Shown here piece by piece: positions 16,980 to 25,313 of a stretch of 48,855 bases of DNA. The notes beneath the pieces are model-generated. The model did not search any database and had not been told where the DNA came from. It worked only from the letters and a program-made list of their open reading frames with translations. The position numbers were made by a program, and so were the translations under genes. This DNA comes from Opitutaceae bacterium. Its GTDB lineage: Bacteria > Verrucomicrobiota > Verrucomicrobiia > Opitutales > Opitutaceae. Positions within the stretch are counted from its first letter, which is position 1, and every line of letters begins with the position of its first letter. The DNA lies in NCBI GenBank assembly GCA_028281165.1, contig JANQKI010000175.1, forward strand, positions 1 to 48,855, read 5' to 3'.

Positions 16980-18380
16980 CTAATCTTTAATCACTCTAGC
17001 AAGCATTAGCCCGCTGTGCTTTTCATCCAATAGGACTGGGTTCATGGATAGCTTTTCCTCCAGACCTTGCTTTTTGTAGGCACCGCCGAGCGATAGCGAT
17101 TTCAGCAGCAGAGACTGAGCTGGTCCTCTGGCGTCTTCAAAATGGAAGATGGCCTTACTCGCTACGCGAGAACATTGAGCTACAAGGTGTTCCACCAATG
17201 GTTCGTGGCAGTTGCTTAGAAAACCTGTGCTTAGAATCACATCAAACGAACCGTCGCCAAACGGTAGATCTGTCTCCGGATCGTATAATTGAAGATCGAC
17301 TGCATCTTCGCCAAAGACCTCCTTTGCATAGTGCGCTCTATGTTCAGAAACCTCCAGGCCCGCTACTCTCCATTCAGGCTTTGCTTTACTGAACATGAAG
17401 ACGTCCTTGCCCCAGCCGGCCCCCAGCAGCAAGACGCTTTGAACCCCTTCGATTTCGGCAATGGTATCTATGAGAAACCTGCTGACCTTGTTCGGCTCCG
17501 TTTCAGGCTGGTCCTTCCATTGTTGTACCTGAGATTCGGTCATGAAGTCGTTTACTTGCCTGTATGCATTTTCTGGATATGGGACAAGCAGCGACTGGAA
17601 CAGCATTGGATTGAAGGCAGCGGCCTTAAAAGAAGGATTTGTTGTTCCTGACGTCTCCGCATTCTTTCCCATCATCAAGCCAATGAAAACGCCTCCCCAC
17701 ATGTAGGCATCTTGGACGTTTCGAATACTCATTTTCATTCCTTGGACGTCGAACTCGACATCAGCGGGTTTTCCGCCCTCAGGTTTGGCCATAGTCTGGC
17801 AGTATTCGAAAGCCTCCGGATCCAAAAGACCCCAGGTGATTTCGATTTCCTGGCCAATCAAATTCAGATAGGCCACCCAGGAACCATAGTCGACATTCGC
17901 GGCTATCCTTGCCGGTTGGGCTAGTCCGGTATAGCTGCCAACTCTCTGAGGAAGGAAATAGGGAAGGCAGTTGCGAGCGTAGCCATTTAAAAAGCTCACC
18001 CATGTTTTTCCGGATGGAGAAACCAAGCCCAGAATGGACCGGAAATCGGTCAGGTTTGCATCCCAATATTCATGGATACCGTAGAAAACGAGGTAATCGA
18101 AAGGGCCCTTTCTCGAGACTTGGTCTTTGAACCAATCTACATCGAAAGCGTTGCTTCCGATCTCTTCAAAATCGTCAAGATACTTTAAAAGTGATGATCT
18201 ATATTCTACCAGCGTGAATTCTACACTCTCACCTAACTTCTCTTTTATAGCTCTGGCCAGTCGGCCGTCTCCTACACCGATGATACCCACGTGCTTTGCC
18301 TCGGCAGGGGAGCTTTCAACGATCTGCAGCTCGAGAGCGTTCAGGCCCTGTGTCGCGTTTAGACAAGACATCCGTGCCAA
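16980..18380 (-). CDS. Two-domain SAM-dependent methyltransferase-like protein
   Basis: A 466-residue protein with two Rossmann methyltransferase-like domains. The N-terminal one has VGIIGVGDGRLARAIKEKL and the acidic strand FTLVEYRSS. The C-terminal one (about 310-440) has VLLLGAGWGKDVFMFSKAKPEWRVAGLEVSEHRAHYA and LPFGDGSFDVILSTGFLSNC. The middle contains RVGSYTGLAQPARIAANVDYGSWVAYL, partly like the regulatory region of PKMT enzymes. It sits among the transport genes and could modify the exported protein. The start is TTG at 18380, with AGAAGG 10 nt upstream, or ATG at 18371. It diverges from the GAF-HlyD gene across a 112-nt gap. Confidence 0.72.
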   Translation of the reverse strand: MARMSCLNATQGLNALELQIVESSPAEAKHVGIIGVGDGRLARAIKEKLGESVEFTLVEYRSSLLKYLDDFEEIGSNAFDVDWFKDQVSRKGPFDYLVFYGIHEYWDANLTDFRSILGLVSPSGKTWVSFLNGYARNCLPYFLPQRVGSYTGLAQPARIAANVDYGSWVAYLNLIGQEIEITWGLLDPEAFEYCQTMAKPEGGKPADVEFDVQGMKMSIRNVQDAYMWGGVFIGLMMGKNAETSGTTNPSFKAAAFNPMLFQSLLVPYPENAYRQVNDFMTESQVQQWKDQPETEPNKVSRFLIDTIAEIEGVQSVLLLGAGWGKDVFMFSKAKPEWRVAGLEVSEHRAHYAKEVFGEDAVDLQLYDPETDLPFGDGSFDVILSTGFLSNCHEPLVEHLVAQCSRVASKAIFHFEDARGPAQSLLLKSLSLGGAYKKQGLEEKLSMNPVLLDEKHSGLMLARVIKD

Positions 18381-18400
18381 GGAACAAATACCTTCTTGAT

Positions 18401-18444
18401 TGGCAACGATTATTTTTTTAGCTTGTAACGATTATGCTTTTACC
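18401..18444. repeat. Imperfect 22-bp tandem repeat in the divergent promoter region
   Basis: Two adjacent 22-nt units (18401-18422 and 18423-18444) match at 17 of 22 positions and share the exact core AACGATTAT. They lie between the divergent methyltransferase and GAF-HlyD genes. Spacing of two helical turns suits a regulator binding two sites on one face of DNA. Confidence 0.5.
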
Positions 18445-18492
18445 ATGGGTAGGGCTCTTTATCGGACACGCATTTAAGGGAAAAATATCTTA

Positions 18493-20670
18493 ATGGAGAC
18501 GGCCTCCGCAACCACCGCTACCCAGGTAAATCGTATCGCTGCCAGCATTTCAGCTCAGCTCAAGCAGTTGGCGAATAACCCCCCTGAGCTCTCCGCCTAC
18601 CTCAAGGCCCACGCTAAGCTGGTTAATAGCGTTCTCAAGCCTCGTGGCCTTTCCTACGAGATGCGAAACGGGAAGGCGATGCAGCGGATCTTTTCCAATC
18701 GTCTGGAGGAGCTGAATCTGCGAGCCAACGCATCGCAGGACTCCGCCTTTCGCAATGCGGCCTTAATTTCCGCCGAAACTAACAAGGTGCAGATTCTTCA
18801 GCCTCTGAGCGGTCCTTCTCACGGAAGGCAAACGCTTACCAATGACAGCGCTGTATCCGATCAGCACATTCAGCCATTTAACGAAACCCCCTTTCAGCAG
18901 TTTTTCGTTCCCATCCCCATGGATGGCAAGGCTGCCGGCGTTCTGCATGTCTGGTTTGATCCGTCTAACGCCGAAACGGTTAATCTCCGTCAGTCGCTCC
19001 TTATTAGCCTAAGTGAAGGAATAACAGCCTACCTGAAGGCCCGACGTTCGCTTGATCTCTCGAAGGAAGTCACGCGGCTCAACACTTATTCCCACCTTCT
19101 TGAGGATCTTGCTGGTGATCTGGAGCTCGACTCGGTTGCCTGGAGCTTGGTTAACTTCTCTCGCGAAACGGTCGAATGCGAGCGTGTATCCATTTTTTCG
19201 GTAAAGGACTATCCAGCAAACGGTACTAAGGTTCCTGAATTCGAAATTCTGGCCTGTAGTGGTTTGAAGCGCCCCCATCCGCGCAGCGAGCATGCTGAGG
19301 TTCTTAAGGCGGTTGTCAGGGATTTGGCAAAAATGACGCTTGAGGCTGACCAAAAGGCTACCGCATCTCTTCCTGAGCCCAAGCCAGCCAAGAATGGAGC
19401 TTCTGACAACGCGAGCAAGCTAACGCCCGTATCTAAAGAGGAACCCAAAGAGCAGGAAACGGGCGTCGAGACGGAAAACAAGCCGCCTCCTATGCCCACC
19501 GGAAAGCGTCCACAGTTTAAATTGATCTTCACTTATCGAGATCCTGAAAAGGCTAAAGCTCGTCCAGAAGCGATTAATCACTACTTTGACCATATTCCAA
19601 TGAATTGGGCGACTACTCTGCCTCTATTCGACAGAGAAGGGTCACTTTGCGGTATATTGCTCTTTGAGGGTCAAGATAGCGCTGAAAAGGCTCAGAAATC
19701 TTTTGTGCCCATGACTGATCTGGCGTATTCAGGCGGACGAGCCGTTGGTACGGCATTGTACTGGCATGGCAGAAAATCGCTTCGACTTGCTCAAGGGCTA
19801 CAACGTTTCAAGCAACGCATTCATAAGACTCCGCGTCGAAAGGCTTTTTTGAAGGTCGGCCTGCCAATATTGGCTGTTGTTGGCCTTATGTTCTTGCCCA
19901 TGGAGTTCAAGGTAAGAGGGAGCGTGGTTCTGAGACCTACGGTTTCAGAGTCGATTCCGGCAGCCATTTCCGAACGCCTGGAGAACATACATGTTCGTGA
20001 AGGTCAGCAGGTTAGCGAAGGCGAATTGTTGGCCGAGCTCGATACGCGAGATCTCCAGTTGGAGATGCAGCAAGCCTTGCAGGAAAGAGAAACCCACACG
20101 GCTGAAGCCGACACGGCTCGAAGCCAGCGCGATGATGCCAGGCTGCGCCTTGCTTTACTAAAGGCCGAGCAAGCTGATACCAATTACCAACTTCTGCAAA
20201 GAGAAATTGAACTCTCCAAGATTAGAGCTCCCTTTGACGGTGTCGTAACCGGACCTCTCAACATTAGCCAAAGAAAGGGCCAGGTTCTGCGTCTTGGAGA
20301 ACCGATTATCGAGATGGCTCGACTCGAAGACTGGGAGGTTAAAATAGATGTTCGCGAGCAGGATCTTATCCATCTTTCGAATACGCTCGAACAAGATTTT
20401 TCGGTACCAGTCCGGCTGAAGTTTAATGCGGATCCAACTACCGAATATGAGCTTTCAGTTACGGATCCTACTCAATTGGCTTATGGTTTGGAAATAGGAA
20501 AAGGCTCTTATTCTTTTGCTGTAGTGCTTCCCATGCAGGCCAGTATGGAGCAGCTATCTCAGTTTAGAGTTGGCTATTCCGGGAATGCGGTTTTCGAAAT
20601 GGGGCGTCGTCCGTTGGCCTATGTCTTCTTCCGCGATTTCGTGCACTTCATTAAACTACGTTGGTTCTAA
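18493..20670 (+). CDS. GAF-like domains fused to HlyD-type periplasmic adaptor
   Basis: A 725-residue protein. About 450 cytoplasmic residues contain two GAF-like segments, about 80-190 and about 205-440. The second is interrupted by a Pro/Lys/Glu-rich linker at about 290-337. One transmembrane helix follows near 453-470 (LKVGLPILAVVGLMFLP). The periplasmic part is a HlyD adaptor: SESIPAAISERLENIHVREGQQVSEGELLAELDT, a coiled coil at about 525-570 and IRAPFDGVVTGPLNISQRKGQVL. There is no Sec signal. The start ATG has AAGGG about 13 nt upstream. The design suggests that a cytoplasmic signal or cargo state is coupled to an export channel. It diverges from the methyltransferase gene and precedes a second adaptor gene. 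Confidence 0.85.
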   Translation: METASATTATQVNRIAASISAQLKQLANNPPELSAYLKAHAKLVNSVLKPRGLSYEMRNGKAMQRIFSNRLEELNLRANASQDSAFRNAALISAETNKVQILQPLSGPSHGRQTLTNDSAVSDQHIQPFNETPFQQFFVPIPMDGKAAGVLHVWFDPSNAETVNLRQSLLISLSEGITAYLKARRSLDLSKEVTRLNTYSHLLEDLAGDLELDSVAWSLVNFSRETVECERVSIFSVKDYPANGTKVPEFEILACSGLKRPHPRSEHAEVLKAVVRDLAKMTLEADQKATASLPEPKPAKNGASDNASKLTPVSKEEPKEQETGVETENKPPPMPTGKRPQFKLIFTYRDPEKAKARPEAINHYFDHIPMNWATTLPLFDREGSLCGILLFEGQDSAEKAQKSFVPMTDLAYSGGRAVGTALYWHGRKSLRLAQGLQRFKQRIHKTPRRKAFLKVGLPILAVVGLMFLPMEFKVRGSVVLRPTVSESIPAAISERLENIHVREGQQVSEGELLAELDTRDLQLEMQQALQERETHTAEADTARSQRDDARLRLALLKAEQADTNYQLLQREIELSKIRAPFDGVVTGPLNISQRKGQVLRLGEPIIEMARLEDWEVKIDVREQDLIHLSNTLEQDFSVPVRLKFNADPTTEYELSVTDPTQLAYGLEIGKGSYSFAVVLPMQASMEQLSQFRVGYSGNAVFEMGRRPLAYVFFRDFVHFIKLRWF

Positions 20671-20689
20671 CCCAGGCTTTTTCTTGTAG

Positions 20690-20716
20690 CAATGAACGTG
20701 AGTTCATTGTTTTTTT
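20690..20716 (+). terminator. Intrinsic terminator between the two adaptor genes
   Basis: CAATGAAC-GTGA-GTTCATTG forms an 8-bp stem with a 4-nt loop, directly followed by seven T residues. It starts 20 nt after the GAF-HlyD stop and ends 16 nt before the next gene. It probably lowers expression of the second adaptor relative to the first. Confidence 0.75.
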
Positions 20717-20732
20717 CTTCTGAAATTATCAA

Positions 20733-21521
20733 ATGCCAACTTCTCGTAAACTCGTCGTATTCGGTAGTCTCATACTTTTTTCCCTGAGCCTTGATTGCTT
20801 ACTGGTTCAAGGCTCTTCCTCGATGAGAGGCACCCTTCAATCTATTTTGGAACCTCGAGCCGATGTAAAGCTGAGTGTTCCAGTTGAAGGCATTGTCAGC
20901 CGTTACTACATTCAAGAAGGCGATGAGGTTAAAAAGGATCAGGCTCTGCTCGAGCTAAATAGCAATGAAGAAAGGCTGAGGGTCAAGCAAGCGGAGGGAG
21001 CTTTGATCAGCGCAAAGGCCGAGTTGGAGCGGGCTGAGAAATCTCTAGATCGAATCATTAAGCTGACTGACATTTCATCCGAAAAAGACCTCGAGCAGGC
21101 GGAGTTTGACGCTGCTAATGCAAAAGGTCGTTTTGCCCAAGCAGAAGCAACCTACGAGATCTCCAAAGCTGAGTTGGAAAAGAAGATCATTCGTTCACCT
21201 ATCGACGGAATCTTTCTGCGAAAATATAAAATGCCAGGCGAGGCCGTGAACAAATTGGAAGTTATCGGCCGTATTCTCGATGTGTCTCAGCTAGAGATGG
21301 TCGTTCTAGCGGACTCTGCGTTTTGGGGCAAGTACAAGAAAGGGGATTCAGTCCCCATTGAAATCACTAACGGACCCTCTTCTGGCAAGATATTCGAGGG
21401 TGAAGTAGCCTTTGTTGACAGCATTATCGATCCCGCCAGTGGCGGTTTTCGTATTAAGATTCTAATCGAGCCAACGGAAGAGATTGTTGTCGGCCTGAGC
21501 TGTCGCATTCCCGCTGAATAG
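20733..21521 (+). CDS. HlyD-family periplasmic adaptor (membrane fusion) protein
   Basis: A 262-residue adaptor with an N-terminal signal or anchor (KLVVFGSLILFSLSLDCLLVQ). A lipoyl-like half-barrel follows (VKLSVPVEGIVSRYYIQEGDEVKKDQALLELNSNEE), then a coiled coil at about 80-145 and the second half-barrel (IIRSPIDGIFLRKYKMPGEAVNKLEVIGRILD). The C-terminal beta barrel ends at GLSCRIPAE. It is shorter than many HlyD proteins. It lies downstream of a terminator hairpin and 207 nt upstream of the first LEPR-XLL gene. It is likely a third adaptor for the same TolC-like channel, but this rests on proximity. Confidence 0.88.
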   Translation: MPTSRKLVVFGSLILFSLSLDCLLVQGSSSMRGTLQSILEPRADVKLSVPVEGIVSRYYIQEGDEVKKDQALLELNSNEERLRVKQAEGALISAKAELERAEKSLDRIIKLTDISSEKDLEQAEFDAANAKGRFAQAEATYEISKAELEKKIIRSPIDGIFLRKYKMPGEAVNKLEVIGRILDVSQLEMVVLADSAFWGKYKKGDSVPIEITNGPSSGKIFEGEVAFVDSIIDPASGGFRIKILIEPTEEIVVGLSCRIPAE

Positions 21522-21612
21522 AAAAGAAACCTGGCTGATCAAGCGGCTGGAATCTTTTTCTCAAAATTTGGTTTGATGGTTGTTGGATTTGTTCAATTTA
21601 AGCAATTAAATC

Positions 21613-21629
21613 TAATCCTTAGGGATGAT
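21613..21629. promoter_or_regulatory. Palindromic ATCC-N4-GGAT element upstream of LEPR-XLL gene 1
   Basis: The core ATCC-TTAG-GGAT is followed by GAT. It lies about 100 nt upstream of the start. A 17-nt stretch around it matches 26040-26056 at 14 of 17 positions, about 107 nt upstream of LEPR-XLL gene 3. It is a candidate shared regulatory site. Confidence 0.35.
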
Positions 21630-21728
21630 TTTGTTCCTTCCTGGTAAACTACGGAAATATACCTGGAATCATTTGTTCATCCTAGTAGTATTACAGGTCT
21701 CTTACTGCTTTTGCAGACAGAGACTGAC

Positions 21729-23045
21729 ATGACACAGGCAATGAAAAATCGAAAAGTCTTTCGCTTGGAGACTTTAGAAGATCGTACCCTTTTGGCAGGC
21801 ATTGTTGATCCCGCTCTTGAAGGATACGAGGCTGCTTGGGGGAATAATGAGTTAGTTGAAGTCGGCTATCTTGCGGTAAATCATGATAATCCTAATACCT
21901 TTGAAAGGATTGGTTTTAAAGGGCTTGAAGGCACCGAAACGACCCTTGTCGTAAATACCGACCTTTTGCCTTCGACGGTAACCCAGCTTTTCTTCGAATC
22001 ATTGGCCAACGTCCAGGTTGTTGGAGAACGAAACATCGGATTGGTCCATGCTCAAGATCTCCTCTCTCTAGATATTCAGGTCGACGTGGATTTGGGAGAA
22101 AGGGATAACTTCTCTAGTCATCTGTTCACGATTGATGTCCCTCAAATCGAGTTGGGTGGCGAAACGCCCAATTTTATGATGCTCAAGGGCGAAAAGATTT
22201 CCGTAAATGCTTCTGGCGATGACTTTGAATTGGATGGAATTATCGCCCAAGCCGAAGACCTTAGTTTTTCGACGGATGGGAATCCTCTAGATCCCCAAGT
22301 CCTATCTTCACAAGTTTTATCGCTTCTTCGGTTGGCTACTCCCTTGGACCCTGTTGAGACTGAGGTCCTTGGATCTGAAACTGACGTGCCCGACGTAGGC
22401 GATGATCCATTGAGTGACGATGACCTCCTCCTGATTCTGCAAGCTATAGATCTCCTCACTCAGACGAATGGGCTTGGTTTGGGCGACTTTGAAACGATTC
22501 GTTTAGCCCTGGTTGAAATGTCTTCTAACGTGTCGGAAGATTTTGAAATCGCGGGTTCGGACCCAATAGTTCTTTCAGGAGAATTTTTGGGCTCCAATCA
22601 GCTCGAATTCGAGGCTCAATCTGAAGGGGTAATCGATTTTTATGATTTCTCCAATTTTTCCGGTGATGTGAGGCTGGTGCCACAAGACTCCGCCCTTAGC
22701 GAAAACCTCGATGGACTCGCTCAGACTTTTAATATCGAGGAAGCCTTTATAGGACCCTTGCTTCCTGATCAGGGAACTGAACTTTTAGAATTCCTCGATC
22801 TCGATACGTCCAAGAGAAGCTTAGAAAAGCCTCTCATACTAGAATCTAGCGAGCCTTTGTTTGATGTGGTTTCAAATCAACTGCTTGAGCTCGTTGCTCG
22901 TTCTCAGGCAACGGTCACGACGTTAAAACAGCATGTCCTTTCGAAGATTGCTGACGAGTTTACTCCTGGCGAGCGAGTTGGACTTATCGTCGATACCAAG
23001 GGACCAACGCTAAAGCGGGCTTTCGATTCGCATTTGACCATATAG
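21729..23045 (+). CDS. LEPR-XLL-type protein 1 (439 residues, acidic cargo)
   Basis: After a short basic start (MTQAMKNRKVFR) comes LETLEDRTLLAG at residues 13-24, the N-terminal motif of LEPR-XLL surface proteins common in Planctomycetota and Verrucomicrobiota. There is no hydrophobic Sec signal. The rest is acidic and Leu/Asp-rich, with no domain that I recognise. A mid-section (VPDVGDDPLSDDDLLLILQAIDLL) is notably acidic. Some beta-strand spacing (FEIAGSDPIVLSGEFLGSNQLEFEAQSEGVIDFYDFSNFSGDV) resembles the beta-helix of the 1332-residue relative downstream. The ATG at 21729 is chosen over the TTG at 21711. I do not know its function. Its position beside the adaptors suggests it is exported by them. 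Confidence 0.75.
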   Translation: MTQAMKNRKVFRLETLEDRTLLAGIVDPALEGYEAAWGNNELVEVGYLAVNHDNPNTFERIGFKGLEGTETTLVVNTDLLPSTVTQLFFESLANVQVVGERNIGLVHAQDLLSLDIQVDVDLGERDNFSSHLFTIDVPQIELGGETPNFMMLKGEKISVNASGDDFELDGIIAQAEDLSFSTDGNPLDPQVLSSQVLSLLRLATPLDPVETEVLGSETDVPDVGDDPLSDDDLLLILQAIDLLTQTNGLGLGDFETIRLALVEMSSNVSEDFEIAGSDPIVLSGEFLGSNQLEFEAQSEGVIDFYDFSNFSGDVRLVPQDSALSENLDGLAQTFNIEEAFIGPLLPDQGTELLEFLDLDTSKRSLEKPLILESSEPLFDVVSNQLLELVARSQATVTTLKQHVLSKIADEFTPGERVGLIVDTKGPTLKRAFDSHLTI

Positions 23046-23070
23046 GCAAATCGATCATTGGTCGGTTCCT

Positions 23071-24048
23071 ATGCTCATCAGCATTATCATGCCCACCTAT
23101 AATCAGGGGGCATTCATAGAAAAGGCGCTCAAGAGCGTTTTGCTGCAAGGCAATGTTCAATACGAATTATTGATTTACGACGCTTGCTCTGACGATAATA
23201 CCTCTGAAATTCTCTCCAAATATAGCGATCATGAACGAATAAAATGGATACGTGAAGAAGACGATGGACAGATCGATGCTCTGAATCGGGGACTAGATAA
23301 TGCAAAAGGAGAGGTCTTAGCCTGGCTTAACTCGGACGATCTTTTATTGCCCAATGCTTTGGAAGGTATTTTAAATGCGCTATCTAGTGATCAGGATACT
23401 GATTTTGTTTATGGAGATGCATTGGAAATCGGATACGATGGAACAGTCTATTATCCTAATGTTTTTACCGAAAATCCCGTAGCAGAAAGATATTTATTCT
23501 CTCATAATTTTATATGTCAGCCAACCTGCTTTTTTAAACGCGCGGTTTGGGATGCAGCGAAGCCACTTGATGCAGATAGAGCGTGGACCTTTGATTATAC
23601 TTTTTTTGCTAGCTTTTTTTCTCTTGGGTTGAAAGGACAACGTTTGAACCGATTCATTGCTGCTAATCGCCAGTATCCAGAAACCAAGACAAATCAAGGT
23701 CTGTTCAAACGTTATTTGGAACAAATGCGAATGATCCTGTCTCGAACAGGCAGGCCAACGTGGAGTCGTAAGGCTCTGGCAGTCTACAGTTTAGAAGCAG
23801 TTATCAAGTCTCTCGAAAGTTGGCATTCTTCGGATGAGGCTTCCTTAAGATCCTTACCAAGAATGGTTCTTCCTAAACTACATGAATGGTTTTTGAAACT
23901 GGTAAATCCGCTAGAAAGAGAAGCTATTATATCCCGTTTTCAGGAATGGCAATCAACCGAAGGCTGGGCGAATATCGATGAATGGCTAGAGAAGGATCCT
24001 GCTATATTAAACAACTACCGAGATCGCAGATCGACACGTTACGGCTAA
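23071..24048 (+). CDS. Family 2 glycosyltransferase
   Basis: A 325-residue GT-A glycosyltransferase. The N-terminal IIMPTYNQGAFIEKALKSVLLQ (residues 5-26) is typical, with DACSDDNTSEIL near 38-49, the metal motif LNSDDLLLPNAL (Asp89-Asp90) and FVYGDA. The middle has ICQPTCFFKRAVW. There is no transmembrane helix, so it is likely cytoplasmic. It starts 25 nt after LEPR-XLL gene 1 with no obvious Shine-Dalgarno. Its place between two LEPR-XLL genes makes glycosylation of these proteins or of a linked glycan plausible; this is inferred. Confidence 0.87.
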   Translation: MLISIIMPTYNQGAFIEKALKSVLLQGNVQYELLIYDACSDDNTSEILSKYSDHERIKWIREEDDGQIDALNRGLDNAKGEVLAWLNSDDLLLPNALEGILNALSSDQDTDFVYGDALEIGYDGTVYYPNVFTENPVAERYLFSHNFICQPTCFFKRAVWDAAKPLDADRAWTFDYTFFASFFSLGLKGQRLNRFIAANRQYPETKTNQGLFKRYLEQMRMILSRTGRPTWSRKALAVYSLEAVIKSLESWHSSDEASLRSLPRMVLPKLHEWFLKLVNPLEREAIISRFQEWQSTEGWANIDEWLEKDPAILNNYRDRRSTRYG

Positions 24049-24162
24049 CCAGTCCGAACTCGCTAAAATCGCGAAATTTTTTAGAATTTGGTATCCATAA
24101 AAATGTTACTTTTTGGACTTCTGTGTCTTTCGAGTTTTTTATTGGTTTAAATCAAAATAAAG

Positions 24163-24190
24163 ATTCCCGCAGCAAACTGCCGGGAATTTT
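24163..24190 (+). terminator. Intrinsic terminator after the GT2 gene
   Basis: ATTCCC-GCAG / CTGC-C-GGGAAT makes a 10-bp stem with one bulged C and a CAAA loop, followed by TTT. It is 115 nt after the GT2 stop. Confidence 0.6.
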
Positions 24191-24213
24191 CAAGCAATAT
24201 AATTTATCTGAGT

Positions 24214-24240
24214 AAATCCGCGTCATCTGTGGTTAAAAAT
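24214..24240. repeat. Degenerate intergenic repeat, member 1
   Basis: The sequence CCGCGTCATCTGTGG flanked by AAAT and TTAAAAAT sits just upstream of the methyltransferase gene. A variant with the same AAATCCG-GTC start is at 25146-25166. Confidence 0.4.
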
Positions 24241-24245
24241 CTTCT

Positions 24246-24866
24246 ATGAATCCTTCCAATCTCGTATCGACAAAAACCATCTCCGGATTTGAGCATCAGC
24301 ATCTAGCTCTCGAGTCCTTGATGTCCGATAAAATCCAATACGGTTGCGGAAATCATGTACTGAGAGGTTGGTTAAACGTCGATGGTTTTGACGGCAGCTA
24401 TGCCTATGAAAATATAGAAGCTGACAAACGTGCTCACATCTACCCGTCGAATGTTGCTGGTCCGCACCCTTTCCCGTCAGAGCAGTTTCAGTTTGGCTAC
24501 TCCGAGCACATGCTAGAGCACCTCAGCCAAGCCGACTCCATTATTTTTCTGTCCGAAGCGTTTCGAACACTTAGATCAGGTGGAATTTTGCGTCTCTGTT
24601 TTCCAGGTCTTCGAGGTGTTCTAACCCGACACTATCGCTCCAACGACTTCGAAGGAGCGAGTCAGGGAAAGGAAGAGGCCTACACCAATTGGCAACATGT
24701 CCATTTCTATTGCTTTGAAAGCCTGCAATTGGTGGCCGAGCATATTGGTTTCAGCCGAGTCGAAGAGGTCGAACACGGAAAATCCGATCACTCCGAACTT
24801 AAAAACCTCGAGTCTCGGCCCACAAAGGAGGATGGTTTTGAACTTCTTGTCGAACTAAGGAAGTAG
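24246..24866 (+). CDS. SAM-dependent methyltransferase (type 11-like)
   Basis: A 206-residue class I methyltransferase-like protein. IQYGCGNHVLRGWLNVDGFDG (about 32-52) is the SAM-binding strand-loop seen in small predicted SAM methyltransferases of glycan clusters. PFPSEQFQFGYSEHMLEHLSQADSIIFLSEAFRTLRSGGILRLCFPG gives the post-motif and the ExxEH-type region. The N-terminus is shorter than in full-size methyltransferases. No Shine-Dalgarno is visible at the ATG. It is followed by a 566-nt gap. It may modify a glycan or a LEPR-XLL protein. Confidence 0.8.
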   Translation: MNPSNLVSTKTISGFEHQHLALESLMSDKIQYGCGNHVLRGWLNVDGFDGSYAYENIEADKRAHIYPSNVAGPHPFPSEQFQFGYSEHMLEHLSQADSIIFLSEAFRTLRSGGILRLCFPGLRGVLTRHYRSNDFEGASQGKEEAYTNWQHVHFYCFESLQLVAEHIGFSRVEEVEHGKSDHSELKNLESRPTKEDGFELLVELRK

Positions 24867-24888
24867 GGTAGAAAGTAGTCAGTTGAGA

Positions 24889-24909
24889 TTAGGTGTTTGG
24901 TTTTAGGTT
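24889..24909 (+). repeat. Long inverted repeat, left copy
   Basis: A 21-nt TTAGGTG...TTTTAGGTT stretch matches the complement of 25959-25979 with 2 mismatches. The two copies face each other about 1.05 kb apart around the small LEPR-XLL gene. Confidence 0.5.
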
Positions 24910-24980
24910 CTAGGTCTCGGGTTAGACCACAAACAAGACCACTGTCGAGGGAAGGCTATATCATTCTTCATCGAGGTAAC

Positions 24981-25020
24981 CTCTTTCGTGAAATGTCGTG
25001 TCTTCTTTGGTTAGAAAAAC
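24981..25020. repeat. Degenerate intergenic repeat, member 2
   Basis: CTCTTTCGTG, then GTCGTGTC and CTTTGGTTAG show the same spaced GTG pattern as the copies at 25275-25313 and 25787-25825. Confidence 0.4.
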
Positions 25021-25145
25021 AAAAGCAGAATAACTACGGAAATGTCTGAATTTCGCGGAAGCTACTTCGAACGGCGGTCACCCGACTCCCCTCTACTGAC
25101 CTCTTTCCCACCTCTCGCGTCATGGCCCATCATCCCAAGTTTCAA

Positions 25146-25166
25146 AAATCCGTGTCAATCTGCGTC
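25146..25166. repeat. Degenerate intergenic repeat, member 3
   Basis: AAATCCGTGTCAATCTGCGTC is closely related to the copy at 24214-24240, differing by one inserted A and a few substitutions. Confidence 0.4.
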
Positions 25167-25274
25167 TATTGGGCTCTGTTATTCTCGCTTCGCATCGTTG
25201 AGGTGTCACTTCGTTCGGTAGTGGTCATGTCGTCGTAATTACTCCTCGGTAATGGTTTCATAAGATTTTTTTCT

Positions 25275-25313
25275 CGGCTTCTCTTTGTGTTCCTTAGTGA
25301 CCTTCGTGGGAAA
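25275..25313. repeat. Degenerate intergenic repeat, member 4
   Basis: CTTCTCTTTGTGTTCC, TAGTGACCTTCGTGG and AAA show the triple-GTG pattern with about 10-nt periodicity shared with 25787-25825. Confidence 0.4.

Noticed and set aside
23982..24215. 77-codon ORF after the GT2 gene
   Set aside because: It overlaps the GT2 gene in another frame and runs through the terminator hairpin at 24163-24190.
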